From the NCBI GenBank assembly GCA_029747015.1, contig JAKOGI010001544.1, positions 62,501 to 126,500 of the forward strand: 64,000 nt of DNA, written 5' to 3'. Shown here in pieces: positions 33,766 to 46,324 of the stretch; position 1 is the stretch's first letter, and every line of letters begins with the position of its first letter. The notes beneath the pieces are model-generated. The model saw only the letters and a program-made list of their open reading frames with translations. It did no database searches and was not told the origin of the DNA. The translations under genes and the position numbers were made by a program. The stretch comes from Carnegiea gigantea (Eukaryota > Streptophyta > Magnoliopsida > Caryophyllales > Cactaceae).

Positions 33766-34526
33766 GGAGTAGGCAATGTCTCATCTTGATGTATATATGT
33801 GAATAGTTGTGAATATGTATGGAATGTCTGTTGGAAAAATGAAAAAAGCAAAAAAATTTAGGGAAACAATAGAAAAAACTGTGAAAAGAAAGCCAAGAAC
33901 AGAAAGCAAAAAGGAACGGCAATCCAAGAAAAAAAAAGGAGATGATGAAAAAGGATGGACAGAAAAATGGCATTAGGAGCTTATGCCAAGTGGACTCCCG
34001 TGCCATATAAAAAACAGAGCAAAACGCCAAACAGTGGATTGGCATGGTGAGCTTGTGCTACCTAGCACGGACATGCTAGATCCAAAGTTAGCAGCACGAT
34101 GGACAGAAAAATGGCACAAGGTGCATATACCGCATGGCGTGGGTTGCATCGAAAATTCGATTTTCCTTTCTCCTTCCTCATTTTTCCTCTTTTCTTCTTA
34201 CCCCTTTCTCTTTCTACCCAAAACCCTTTTCAACTGCCCTCCCACTCCTCATTGAAATCTCAAATCCTTCCATTTCTTCATAAATTCTTCTAATTTTCCT
34301 CACCAAATTCTATTTCCCACAAAAACTTCTACCCAAATTAATCTCTTTTTTCTACCCCATTTAGCCGGTTTTACTCTCTAAAACCCTAACCTCTATTGTT
34401 GAGGTTGAAGATAACAGAGAAAGAAAGCTCGTCACTTGACCCCATTTTAACACAAATCAAGCTTTGAAAAAGCAATTTGTAGCACAAGTAGCTAAATTCA
34501 TCAATTCCATCCAAGCAAGCATTCCT
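33766..34526 (+). mobile_element. Element A spacer between pol and env-like region
   Basis: No coding seen. Around 33960-34140 short inverted motifs with GGCAT, ATGCC, GCATGG and CACG recur. From 34150 a C/T-rich stretch precedes the env-like start, like a leader. Athila-type elements normally have such a spacer before their extra 3' frame. Confidence 0.6.
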
Positions 34527-35150
34527 ATGATGGGCAAAAAGAGAGTGGGTGAAGCTTCTGCAACATCCTTCACCCTAAAGGAAGTCAACAAGGGATTCTT
34601 CTTCTTCAAATTCAGCTACAAGGAGTAAAGCTAATTAATGGCTTCCCCTGAATGCTTCCTTCAAGTACTCAACGCTTACGATTTGCTAATTATGAACAAA
34701 GAGTTAAATATGAGCAATTGAGTACTATGATAACTTGTGAGGGAAAAAAATTGGCATTTAGAATCATTAAGGGCCTTGCAAATGTTGGATGATTGGGTGT
34801 CCTCCTTGGTAATTTGGGTTAGCCTGATTATGTGGAAATGAAATGTGTATCATATGATAGGCTTGTGCTTGAATTCTTGAGTTCTCATCATGCAGATTAG
34901 GCTAGGTCTTATTGGGGCAATGAGGTGTTGATCACTTTTTACATGTTCAATATTGATCATAGAATGAGTTTGAGAGGCCTTAGTAAGCTTCTTCACCTCC
35001 TGTTGTATATTGATGATGCCTCTAGATATGTTCCTAATCGATGGAAACCCGATCCCGCTTGGTTAAGCATTACTTTTCCAAGCACAAGACATATATTGAT
35101 AGGATTAGAAGACCTCGGTAAAAAAGCGAAGACCACAAATATATGAAATA
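34527..35150 (+). pseudogene. Env-like/ATHILA-domain region (element A)
   Basis: Athila-type elements carry an extra frame after pol, described as env-like or as the ATHILA ORF-1 domain; its role is not established. Here ATG at 34527 opens a 33-codon start (MMGKKRVGEASATS…) ending at 34626. Further on YDRLVLEFLSSH near 34855 and, at 34925-35146, a frame with LITFYMFNIDHRMSLRGLSK and WLSITFPST, match the start of that domain. Several stops and frameshifts. The domain's later half is not found. D carries a better copy (50905-51734). Confidence 0.65.
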
Positions 35151-36200
35151 TCAACACTTGTTACTTGTAATGGTTGATGACTAATATCATGTTTGGGCCT
35201 CTTCCTCATTTGTACATACTTTTTTCGTTTTTTTTTCTTTCCTGTCCTTGTTCAAACTCCTATTCCCACGATAGGTGCATTATACATTTTAAATGTTGGG
35301 GTAAGAAGGCCATTCGTCAAAAAGTTTTGAAAAATGAAAAAATAAAGGGACAAAGTTTTGAAAACTCAAAAAGATTTTTTGTGTTTCTTGTAAATAATTA
35401 GTTTTTAGGGGAAAATGTGCAACTTTAATCAGTAATGATCCCTTTTGCATTTCATTCAAATGGCATGTAAGTATGGAGCATGTGATAGTTATTAAGTCCA
35501 AATTTGTGGATAATTTATGCAATGTTTCGACCTAATAGATGAGAGAAAGCATGACAAGTGGACCCGTGAGGTTTTCAGGTTAATTAGACCACTACATCAT
35601 TTGTGGTCATATGCTTTTTTTTTTATGAGAGGTTCATCCAAATTTGTTAGTTTCTAAAATTTGCTCTAGCCCTCTTTAAAACCGCACGTTACATTTGCAT
35701 GAATAATAAGAGGAAAAGGCATTCTTTGTGCAAGAATGAAGCCATGTTAGCCAACAAGCCTTCCTTGTGCTTTATGGTACCCTTCATTGCCCCTTTGAGC
35801 CTTAATTGTCACTATTTTCTTTACGTGAATCATTTTCTTTGACCCATAGCTGAACATGATTTCAACCCTAAGCTAAGACTAAGAGGTGCTAATTTAAAGG
35901 GTTATTATTGGGAGAGGATGTTTTGTGGTGGAAAAAGAATAAATTGTGAGAGTTGTTTTGAGAACTTAGTGATTTGCGTTTGATTAATAGTTCTTTTAAA
36001 AGCTCATGTCAAGTGTTGATGTTCCACTCTTTAGGAAAAATAAGGGAAAAAGGTTGGAAAAAAAAGAACAAAGGTTTTGTCATAAAGGTCCTATTGTGTG
36101 TCCAGCTCACACAAGTCACCAACTTGTATATTTGGGGAAAGAAATTAGCTTGCATTAGTTATTCCAAGCATGGGATCATGTCTATGAATGGGATTTGTTG
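35151..36200 (+). mobile_element. Element A 3' interior, left of E
   Basis: About 1 kb of AT-rich sequence without recognisable coding; the rest of the env-like frame should lie here but is not seen. The open frame 35974-36225 has no similarity I recognise. It ends at the E insertion site. Confidence 0.5.
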
Positions 36201-36205
36201 TGGCC

Positions 36206-37878
36206 TGTTAGATAATTTTGAGTAAACAATATATGCCGCAAGTATACGACTATCGTCGTAGTACTTGAGGGTCGTCTCCACAGGGACGAGGATGATATCA
36301 GGTCACCTAACTTACTAATTTTGCTTCAAATTAGGTTGAATGAACTACTCAATCGTGAACCTAATACAATTTTAACTATTATAAATGAAATAATTCAAAG
36401 CCAAACTAACAAATTAAGAGGCTATACTAGATCACCATTCGACTTTGCATGACGTAACACATAATATAGAGCATAAGATTAAGTAAACTAAATGAAAACT
36501 ATGACTAACTAAAACACCTTCCAAGATACCTTCCAAGATACACTACAATGATCAAATTTTACTTGAGCATCACCATCATTCTAGCTTCATAAGCCCATAA
36601 ATCACATGCCACAATTGAATGAATCAAAGCAATGGACCAGAGGCAGCCATGGGCGTCCCTGCTCTTCCCAAACTCAGGCCATGCCTCCTCTCAACCTCCA
36701 TTATTGGAGGTTCCCAAACACTTAATATAAAGGGAAATATACCCTTGTATAATTCAGAAACAGAGAGGATGAACAGGGGAAGGGGGTTTAGCTATACCAG
36801 TCTATACCAACAAAATCCACATTAACATTCACAACAACCACAAGCTAGAAACTACAATCTAACCAACGGAATCGAAAAACACAGAAAATAGAACAAATGC
36901 AACAGAAAAATGGGGGGAGGAGCTAAAATTAATCAAGAAAAACTAAAACAGGATATCTGACCAACAAATCCATATTTTGTGCCCATGGAGGAGATGGAGT
37001 CGAGCTTCATTAATGGTGAAAAATGCTCCTCAACCGAGAATAACCCAAGATTCACATGATTCAGCTCAAAAATGAAACAATTTCAGCCTTCAAATATTTA
37101 AAATTGCAAGCTAGAGATAAAACTAAAATTCAAAGAGCAACAGCAACAACTCTGAAATCAAGTCTGGAAAATAAGAATTAAACCCTAGAATTCGAAAACA
37201 GAGATAAATCGAAACCTTCTAAAACTAAAATCGAAACTACTCTAAACCCTAAATTAAGACCTCAAAAACTTAAATGTAAACCTCTAATATACCTCGCTGC
37301 CTTCAAATGTCCCGGTGGCTTCGATTTATACTCAGCCTAGTCAATCTTAACTACTGATTTTAGATAGCGGGGATGGTGAGGATGATGATGTGCTAGCATG
37401 CAAATGAGGGAGGATGAGGATGTAGATGGTGGAGATGTTACTGGTGTTGATGGTGCTGCTGTGTGGTTGAGAGCGAGATCAAGAGAGAAAGAGAGATGAG
37501 TTCGAAGAGAAAGGAAGAAGTTGGTAAGGTTGTCAGGGTTTCTGGCAGCTAAAAACTGAGAGCGAGGAGAGAGAATGTGAGGAGATAAGTGAGGGGGGAA
37601 GGTCATGTGCAACGCGCGTGGGCTGGGTAGGTTTTTTAGGATTCATTTTATTTTCCTTTCTTCTCTTTCTTTGGGTTAATGGATAAAAGGAGTTGGGCTT
37701 GAATCAACTTGGCCCAATTCTTCATTTTCGGCATCTCTTATCTTTTTACTGCATTTTTGCCGAATTATTGAACATCTACAAACAAAATAAAATCAAATAA
37801 AAATATAAAAATAACAATTATTATGAGCATAAATTAGATAAAAAGGTATAGTATACATAGCATATTTTTGGTTAAACA
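36206..37878 (-). mobile_element. 3' LTR of E
   Basis: 1673 bp, TGTTAGATAATTTTGAG to GGTTAAACA. Collinear with the right copy, including the region around 37660 that is split there by the solo LTR. The frame 37337-37612 is a chance frame in the LTR. Confidence 0.87.
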
Positions 37879-39771
37879 AACATTCCCACACCAAGATTTT
37901 GCTCGTCCTCAAGTAAAGCAACTAAACTACCTAAAAAGAAATAGAAAGTAAGAAAAGAAAATCCTAACTCACTTTCGTAGGAATCACGGTTGCCTTCAGC
38001 GTATGTAACGAGCCCTTTAAACACATCAGTTTCCTAAGTGGACAAGTGAGGCTTCGCAAGGGTTTTTAAGCGAAAAACCCACAAAAATCATTTCAAAAGC
38101 AAAAGAAAATCTTTTGATTTTTTTTTTTCAAAACATAAACATATACACAAGTAATGGAAAAATTGTGTACACGATCTGGACAACTGTATCACCCTAGTAA
38201 CCAAGTCACAAAAGTATATACAAATAGAATCTACAATCAAGAGATATCCACGTCAAAAAGAAGCATCCTGACTCCCATTTTTCACCCTACACACAATATG
38301 CAATGATATGTATACCTTGGTGCATGTGCTAATGTGTATCAATCCTAATGGATTAAGTTGCTAGCATCGACACGATCCGAATTCCCTTGCTTAATTGCCT
38401 TATTTGCTCCCCTTTTTTTCCTTTTTTTCCTTTTTTCTTCAAGAATAATAACGTACACATCCTAAACCCGGTTGACTTATAAATATTTGGGCCTTCCTTA
38501 AAAACGAGTTTTATTCGATTGAGTAAAATACTTATTTTATTGCCCAAACAGATGTGTAATCAAGTAAAATAGTACATATTCAAGCTAACTAAAGATATGA
38601 AATAAAGATAGTGGCTATGAACATTGGTGCCTGGGTATTTATTCACTTTTTAGATTTTTCCTTCCTTTTTTTCTTCTTTTCGCATTTTTAAGATTTAGAA
38701 GGCAATTTCCACAAACAAATAGCTCACATGCTAAGTTAACAATAAGACCCCAAGAATTGACGAAAAAATTAGCAAGTTAGGCACAAAATGAAACGAGGTT
38801 ATTATGAAAAATCAAATATGCATCCTCAACTAGACATCTCATCAGACAAACTCTATTTATATATAACTTAATAACCTAGCACATGGGATCACAATTACCA
38901 AAGGAAGCACACAAAACCCTAAGAAAAAGTAAAATCTTTTTGAATTTTTGAAAATTTACGAAAAAAATATGTACAAATGTACACCTCATCCCCACACTAA
39001 CACTCCACAATGTCCTCATTGTGGGAATTAAGGTGCCAAAAAACAAGCACGTAACCAATCCAACCATAAACCAAACACAAATTCACAAGTATAGAAAAAC
39101 CTATGGCACCACTAACAAGCACAAAACCAAACAACACCAATAAGTATTTACAAAACAAAATACACCACCAACAAAAACACATATAAAATAAAATACACAA
39201 ATCAAACGGGGGTGATCATAGCCATCTCAGCTCAACAAATCCCAAAGTTCACCTTAAAATTGATCACTCGTAGAAAATTATAATTCTAGCTATCCACAAC
39301 TATGTACAAAAAGAAAGAAAGAAGATAAAAAGAGGATGAGAGAAGAGTTAGAACGATCATACCAACTTAGGTGCTGAGTGCACCTAAGCCATGCCTCACT
39401 TAGATGATGTCGAGTAGGTCCATAGAGTATCAGCCACTCCATCTTATCATCATCATGCCACGTATATCAATCCCTATCAAAGCCTGAAGCAACATATCAA
39501 ATAAACTTGAATAATCCTCCAAAAAGTTAAAACCATTAGCAAAAAGGAAGATGTTCTAAAGAAAGTACGCCATTAGAATAGAAGTGAGAGCTCTCTTGAG
39601 CTTATCCAAGCTCTGGGCCCAATCATAGGAGTTACACACATGCCCAACATCACCCAATGTAGATGATAAGGGCATAGATGTTTCATAAAAAACTAGAATG
39701 CACAAATTAGGCATGAATCCTAAGTCCTCTACCCAATCCTCAAATCCTATAGTTACATCAAGGTCATGAGT
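37879..39771 (-). mobile_element. Non-coding 3' interior of E
   Basis: Begins with the PPT region (plus strand CATTCCCACACC). At 37894-37910 lies a 17-mer whose reverse complement GAGGACGAGCAAAATCT also stands just before the PPT of element A (45062-45078). The rest is AT-rich with T-runs near 38405-38440, and shares text with 4200-5700 of G1. No coding. Confidence 0.75.
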
Positions 39772-41165
39772 TCAGTCTAAATTTAGGGCATAAATCATGT
39801 AAGTGTTAGACTCTGGGGAGGTGGACATTAAAAGATCTATAGAAGAGTGAAATAGTGAAGAAGGGGGCAAGATGATAGAAGTGAGAATGTACTTAGGAGG
39901 ACACTCAATAAAGACGGGCTCAACAAGTTCCAAATCATAAGGCATGACCTTAACACAAGCCTCCTCTAAATGAGTCTCCTCAAGCGAATATTCCTCCTTA
40001 ACAAAAATGTCCTTGGAAACCATAATCATGTCATGCTCAAACTCATCACTAGCCTTGACCACTAGCTCTCACTCTTATCATTCTCTCTTAAAGGGGCTAA
40101 AAGAAAAGGTGCATCATCAAAACCCATATCATCCCCAAGAGTATCACTAGTCTTAAGATGAGGGTTGACCATTAGGGAATGCAATGACGGATCACTCATG
40201 CCCTCAAAAGACATTTGATTAAAAGAGTGAAAGTACGAGCTAACGCCGTAGTCCAAGAGAAAATCATAAGAATAAGAGGGAGGAATGTAATCATGAGGTT
40301 TAGGTGGTTGAAATAAAGGAACTTTAAGTTGATGCTCATAATGAAGCATAGTGTCCTTCAAAGCAATGAAGTCATTAGATGGCTTGCCCTCATTATTCAT
40401 AAAAATCTTAGATGCAATACTAGGGGCTTCCCTAATTATCTCCCACTCATATGTCTTATCATTGAAATCCTCAAGAAACTCCCAAGCCTCATTAGCATTC
40501 TTACAAAGAAACTCTCCCCCACATATAGATTCAACCATTGTCCTAGTACTCACATGCAAACCCTCATAAATTATTTGGCATAAATTCTCTCTCTAAACCA
40601 TGGCGAGGCCATTAGGTAAGTAACTCCTTGAACATACTCATATATCTCTAAAAGGATTCTTGTTCCAGCTGGACAAGGGAGAGAATTTCATTCCTAAGCC
40701 TAATGGTCTTGCTAGTGGGAAAGTATCTCTTAAGGAATATATCAACAAACCAATCCCAAGATTTAATAGAACCAACCTTGAGACCATACATCCACCCGTT
40801 AACATCATCTTTGAGAGTAAAGGGAATGAATTTCATCCTCACAACATCATTTGGCACCCTAGGCTTGTGAATCAATGAAAACACCTCCTCCAACTCACGG
40901 ATAAACAATTAAGGATCTTCAACGCTCATAAATTTAGGAAGCATGCCAACATCATCCGAATTAAGCTCAAATGTCACATCCTTAGGAATGGGAAGGAGGT
41001 TAAAACATGATTAAGGGGAAGTTCAAGGAGGATAGAAGTGATCCCTCAATCAACATGGTGGGTCGGGTTTTACTCTTCCAACAATGGACTCACCAAGTTT
41101 GGTGGACTTGAGCTCAACATTAACCACATTTATTTCCTCAAAATTCCCAAGCCCATCATTAACAT
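39772..41165 (-). pseudogene. Gag of element E (Athila/Tat group)
   Basis: Minus strand. From about 41165: MGLGNFEEINVVNVELK-like text, DDVGMLPKFMSVEDP, a stop, then 40908-40648 with LFIRELEEVFSLIHKPRVP, MKFIPFTLKDDVNGWMYGL and IFLKRYFPTSKTIRLRNEIL, the capsid core. The C-terminal capsid (TRTMVESICGGEFLCKNANE, AWEFLEDFNDKTYEWE) opens at 40559-40062. An acidic tail follows (40062-39772). Only a few stops and shifts separate these blocks, so this is the best gag of the G1/E family. No zinc knuckle is obvious. A nearly complete gag with no pol is the signature of a gag-only non-autonomous element. Confidence 0.82.
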
Positions 41166-41379
41166 TCAATTAGCCACAACTTTTTAGGTTTTCAATTTTT
41201 TTAATTTTTTGGGATTTTTCGCATTTTCTAATTTTTTTTGTGTTTTTCAATGTCTCCAAGTAAGTAGCTACTGTATAACTCAAGAGAAAAAATAACAAAA
41301 CAATAAATGAAACTATACTAGCACACACTGAACTAAAGGGGGTCATATTTATAAGAAGTGACTTAATGTCGCGGCACCG

Positions 41380-41397
41380 TCTCCGGCAACGGCGCTA
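41380..41397 (-). other. Primer binding site, tRNA-Asp type (E)
   Basis: Plus strand TCTCCGGCAACGGCGCTA, two changes from the tRNA-Asp 3' end, then AAAACT and the LTR start TGTTGG at 41404. Confidence 0.85.
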
Positions 41398-41403
41398 AAA
41401 ACT

Positions 41404-44400
41404 TGTTGGATAATTTTGAGTGAAAAATATATGTCGTAGGTATACGACTATCGTGGTAGTACTTGAGCGTTGCTTCCACATGGACAAGGATGATATCAGG
41501 TCATCTAACTTACTAATTTCGCTTCAAATTAGGCTAAATGAACTACTCGATTGCGAACCTAATGCAATTTTGACTATTATAAATGAAATAATTCAAAGCC
41601 AAACCAACAAATTAAGAGGCTGTACTAGATCACCATTCAACTTTGCATGAGGTAACATAGAATACATAGCAAAAGATTAAGTAAACTAAATGAAGACTAC
41701 AACTAACCGAAACACCTTCCAAGCTGCACTAGAATGATCAAATTTTACTTAAGCATCACCATCATTCCAGCTTCACAAGCCCATGAATTACACACCACAA
41801 TCGAATGAATCAAAGCAACGAAGTAGAGGCAGCCATGGCCATCGCTGCTCTTTTTGAACTTAGCCCCTACCTCCACTCAACCTTCATTATTGGAGGTTTC
41901 CAAACACTCAACGTAAATGGAAATATATCCTTGTGTCAATCAGAAATGGAGAGGATGAATAGGGGAAGGAAGTTTAGCCAAATTAGTCCATACCAAGAAA
42001 ATCCACATTAACATTCACAACAACCACAACCTAGAAACTGCAATCTAGCCAACAGAATTGATAAAAACAGAAAATAGAGCAAAAGCAGTAGAGAAACAGG
42101 GGAGGAGGAGCTGAAATTAATCAAGAAAATCCAAAATAGGAAATCTAACCAACAAATCCAGATTTTATGGCCATGGAGGAGATGGAGTCGAGTTCCATTA
42201 ATGGTGAAAAATGCTACTCAGCCAAGAACAACCCAAGATTTACATGATTCAGCTCAAAAACCAAACAATTTCAACCTTCAAGTATTTAAAATTGTAAGGC
42301 AGAGAAAAAACTAAAATTCAAAGAGCAATAGCAATAACTCTGAAGCCAAATATGGAAAACAAGAATTAAACCCTAGAATTCGAAAATAGAGATAAAGCAA
42401 AACCTTCTAAAACTAAAATTGAAATTACCCCAAACCTTAAATTAAAACCTCAGAAACTTAAACTTGAACCTAGAATATACCTGACTGCCTTCAAATGCAC
42501 CGCTGGCTTCGATTTATACCCAGCCCAGTCAATCTCAACTGCTGATTTTAGATGGCCTGGATGGTGAGGATGATGATGTGCTAGCATACGAATAAGGGTG
42601 GATGAGGGCCGAGAGAGAGGAGAGAGAAGGTAAGGAGATAAGTGAGGGGGAAGGTCACTGTCTGTGTGCATGGGCTATACAGGTTTTTTAGGATTTATTT
42701 TATTGTCCTTTTTTTCCTTTTGTTGAATTCTAAGAGTACACGACTACAAGAGGGGGGGTGAATTGTGGTGTCCGATTTTCGCCTATTCACTGACAAACAG
42801 CCTTAGACCCTGATTGCAGAGACTGTTTCTGAATGACGAACAGTCTTGGGCCTTGTTTGCAGTGGCTGTTTCCAATTGCTTCAGAAGCGAAAATCAAGCA
42901 GATAAAAGCGAAAATAAAGCACACACGATTTTTACGTGGAAAACACCTCTAGATTGGACACGTTACAAAAGTAACATTCCTTGTTACAACTTGTAACCCA
43001 CGTAACCTTCTTCTCTAAGACAGGTTACACCACGTCCAAATCTCTCTAGATTGGACACGTCCAAAGTCCACACGACTAAGGACACACTCACTCACTTTTG
43101 ATCTGAGATCAAGGATACAAAACACCTTACTGGGGTGCTTCTGACTTAAGCAGATGTAAGGTACAATGAAGTCCTAGTATGCTAATAGTTTTGAAAGCTC
43201 AATTTTTGCACAATCTTGTCACGGTTTTTTCTTTTGAAATGTAGCTCCAGAAATCTCAATGTGTTTGTGAAAGAAATCGATTTTTCCCTTGTGTATCTCT
43301 GCCGAAAGGAGTGAAAAGATTTTCTTATTTAAGCGAGCAAACCCAATGGCTAACCCCTTCAAAAAAGATATAAAAATCTTCTGATTTTAGCAGCTTAGAA
43401 GATTTCTTCAGATTTCCAACGGCTAGGAACAAAGAAGATAAGATTCTCCTAAAATATAGGGATTTGATACTCACGGGATAAAAACTGATTAGCCACTTAA
43501 TATAGCCGTGTAATTTAGCCCAAAAAAGAATAAAAATCTTGGTTTCAAAATTTGAATCAATCAAGGCCTAAAAATAAGGAATAAAGATTTTTCGGATTTT
43601 GAAAAAATCTCTAGCAAAAATGGTTTTGCAATCTGCTATATATATATAATAAATAATAATCCTTTTAGGACTTAACTAATCAGCCTAGGATTTCATAAAA
43701 GGATTTTTAGAGCAGCCAGCCAATCAAAAGAAATTTTTAGGTAAAACGGATGTGGCCGCTGCAGTTTCAGGAACACCCTAGTCACCCTGTTTGCAGGGTT
43801 GTTTGGAAATGGTGTTCTGAAGCAAATCTCGAAAGCCGTTTCAAGAAGTGTTAGATTGAGACTTTCAAGATTGGCATATTAACAAGAATCTAAAAGATAA
43901 AACCTAAATCAAATCGAGACTTCTTGTTGTAAGAATTAGTCATCTTGTCGAGGATGGATGTGCAACTCCAAACACCTTAGTCACCTTGATTATTCGGGTG
44001 ATCTTGTATCGCTGAATGTAGGAACTTGGTCTTTAAGACTTAGTCAGCTGTTGTCGAGATTTGTTGTGTGCGGATCTTTGTGTCACTGAAGCTTGGAACC
44101 TTTTCTTAAAACTTGTTCTCAACATTTAGTAGACAGAACAGGTAAGTAGGATCAATACAAACAACTGTGTAGAACCTGTTTGGAGAGCTTGTTTGAAACA
44201 ACATTACTCAAGCAAGTATGCTACACTTGGATTTGTTATCATCAAAACTTTATACAGTTAGTTCAACACCTTTCTTTTGGGTTAATGGGTAAAAGGGTTG
44301 GGGTTAAATCGGCTTGGCTCTTTTTTGGCATCTCTTCATCTTTTTTCGGTATTTTTCCCGAAATATTCAACATCTACAAACAAAATAAAATCAATTAAAA

Positions 44401-44477
44401 ATCTAAAAATAACAATTATTATGAGCATAATTTAGGTATAAAGGTATCGTATAAATAGCATACTTTTGGCGCAAACA
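41404..44477 (-). mobile_element. 5' LTR of E, split by a solo LTR
   Basis: Parts 41404-42720 and 44274-44477 align with 36206-37878. Relative to the left copy, part of the sequence near 42600 is shorter. Ends GCGCAAACA followed by the duplication copy TGCCC. Confidence 0.85.
42721..44268. mobile_element. Solo LTR nested in E
   Basis: 1548 bp, beginning TGTTGAATTC and ending GTTCAACA, so the ends form a 7-bp inverted repeat TGTTGAA/TTCAACA. Perfect 5-bp duplication CCTTT at 42716-42720 and 44269-44273. E's other LTR is continuous at this site. No PBS or PPT follows, so it is a single LTR left after recombination between two. A run of seven G near 42752 (AGAGGGGGGGTGAATTG) is a feature seen in many plant LTRs. 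The superfamily is not certain; copia is my guess. It has no coding. Confidence 0.92.
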
Positions 44478-44482
44478 TGCCC

Positions 44483-45061
44483 CTTTGCTTTTGGCTCGTT
44501 AGCTCCTTATTGTTCAAAAGACTCTTAATCGAGCCTCATCACACCCTATCAAAGCCTCTTGATCATCAACTTGCATATGCACCTTAGTGGTGGAGAATGA
44601 AAGTTAGGTCAAACTTAGGGTAGACAGCTCCTTTTGGATTGAGATTGAGCTGAACCATATCATCTTTAAAGATAGTTTAATATAATATAAAGTGAGTTAA
44701 CCATTGCTTGCTTATCATTGAAAAGATTGGTATAATTGCATCATTAACATTTAGGAGGACTAAAGACCTTAATTTCATACCCTATGCATGTGCTAAGTGC
44801 ATCTGTTTTAATATGATGAGTTGTAGACTAGAGGGTGCATTATTACACCACGGGTATCGGTTTGTAAATTTTTAAGGGAAAAAAATTTCTATTTTTCTTT
44901 CTGTTTACTTTTTCTTCATCAAAGACTTTGTGGGTATATCTCCTATAAAGCCTCTAGAGACTGCACGCGTCTACTTAAGGGCCAAGGGGTTTAAAAAACT
45001 TGTTGCATATGTTAAATGCAATCGTTATACCTATAAAAGGTGAGCGCCTCGTGTTTTAATT
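44483..45061 (+). mobile_element. Element A 3' interior, right of E
   Basis: Continues A beyond the E insertion. No coding. The text 'gtttaaaaaacttgttgcatatg' and what follows resembles, in order, the opposite strand of E at 37970-38040, which suggests that A and E share this 3' untranslated part. Confidence 0.65.
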
Positions 45062-45078
45062 GAGGACGAGCAAAATCT

Positions 45079-45090
45079 AAGTGTGGGGAT
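45079..45090 (+). other. Polypurine tract of element A
   Basis: AAGTGTGGGGAT after GAGGACGAGCAAAATCT, close to the LTR start TGTTCGG at 45094. The same arrangement in reverse is found in E (37880-37910) and G1 (4171-4190). Confidence 0.72.
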
Positions 45091-45093
45091 ATT

Positions 45094-46319
45094 TGTTCGG
45101 TTTCTAACCAAATGGTTTTTACATCTCTCATACATGATTTTAGCATATAAATAACTCTTAATGTAGCGATTTACTTACATTTTGTGTTTGGTAGGTTTAG
45201 AAATAGAGAAGTCCAAAGTTGTAGCAACCTGCACCCATTTAGAAGTCTAAAGCTATAAACGTGCTAAAAACAGAGCAACAAGCATGCCAAACGTTTTCCA
45301 GCCATGCCCTACCAGAAAACAGCATAGAACATAGGGCCAGCAAAGTGGAACGGGAAGCCCATGCCATGTGGCATGCTGTACCACCTTTCTGTTTCAAGAA
45401 ACTTGAAGAGATGCCGAAGAAACTAAAGGCAGAAGAATGGCACGGCCTAACCATGCCATATGGCATGCCCATGCCACTTTATTAGGTCATGATTACTCAA
45501 ATAGTGTTTAGGCCAAAGAAAAAGAGGGAGAAAATATTTTTCCCTAGTTTTGTCTTAGTTTCAGTAGCTTTTCTCTCCCTAGCTGTTCATTGTATTCTCA
45601 AAAACCTCCATCAATGAAATTGAATCATTTGCCTTAATTCTTGCATTAATTTAATGTTCTTCCTCAAATTAGTGTTAATTTCATTTTCTTTCTCATAAAC
45701 TCTTAACAATCTTCTATTTTGAAACCCCTATTCTTATCCCCAAATCAGCAGGCTTTGATGAACAAAAGATTGTTTTGGGGGGTGTTGTTGGTACTATCTA
45801 AATGGATTTGAATCATTAATGCACTCCTTAAAACTTTGATCATCCTTTTGCTTGTCATCTCCTCTTTAAAACTCTCCTTCGTTGATTTAACTATGGATAT
45901 GGAGGCCCAAGCTTTAAGGTTCATTAATGAAAGCTTATTAGAATTGATTGATATTCAAGTGTTTTTGATTGGTGATTGATTGAATGTAGAGTAAGTAAAA
46001 CCATCATCAAGATGAATTTTATTAGTGGGTAATTTTCTTTCTCTCACTTTTGTTACCTATTATTAGATTAGACAATCGTTAATCTTAAGTAAGAATTTTC
46101 TTTTGAGGTGATCTATTGATGATTGTTAGAAAACATTGGCGTCTATGTCATACCACGGCCATACTGAGCCCTATGATCACCCTTTTCTACGTTTTTTGTG
46201 TGTTAATTGCTTGTTGAGACTAGTAGATTAGATTAGATTAATTTCATTAAATACAACTTAGAATCTCCGGTAGTTTAGTTTATTAGACTTACTTTTTAGA
46301 GCAATTTAGGGTAGTTTAT
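45094..46319 (+). mobile_element. 3' LTR of element A (end not found)
   Basis: Starts TGTTCGGTTTCTAACC after the PPT. Around 45290-45480 are clustered palindromic motifs (CATGCCATGTGGCATG, CCATGCCATATGGCATGG-like). The LTR end is not recognised; it may lie before 46319 or beyond the D insertion at 56496. The 5' LTR of A is not in the window. The frame 45261-45485 spans the palindromes and is not a gene. Confidence 0.6.
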
Positions 46320-46324
46320 CATCT

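Larger units (their letters stand above)
36206..44477 (-). mobile_element. Non-autonomous Athila-related LTR element E
   Basis: LTRs at 36206-37878 and 41404-44477 (the latter 1.52 kb without a nested solo LTR) flank 3.5 kb that holds gag only. A tRNA-Asp PBS at 41380 and a PPT-like stretch at 37880 set the minus orientation. Flanks are TGGCC (36201-36205) and TGCCC (44478-44482), a 4 of 5 match. LTR starts differ at about 16 of 118 positions by hand count. It lies in A's 3' interior, in opposite orientation. G1 is a second member: same LTR start, same PBS, same interior order. Confidence 0.87.

Noticed and set aside
33695..34255. Overlapping frames of 116 and 90 codons on opposite strands
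   Set aside because: They cover the integrase end and the spacer of element A; the minus frame is the shadow of A/G-rich sequence.
37337..37612. 91-codon frame, minus strand
   Set aside because: Lies in E's 3' LTR and is broken in the other LTR (42450-42671 is shorter and shifted).
45239..45485. Two overlapping frames of 77 and 74 codons
   Set aside because: Mirror frames over palindromic motifs in A's LTR.
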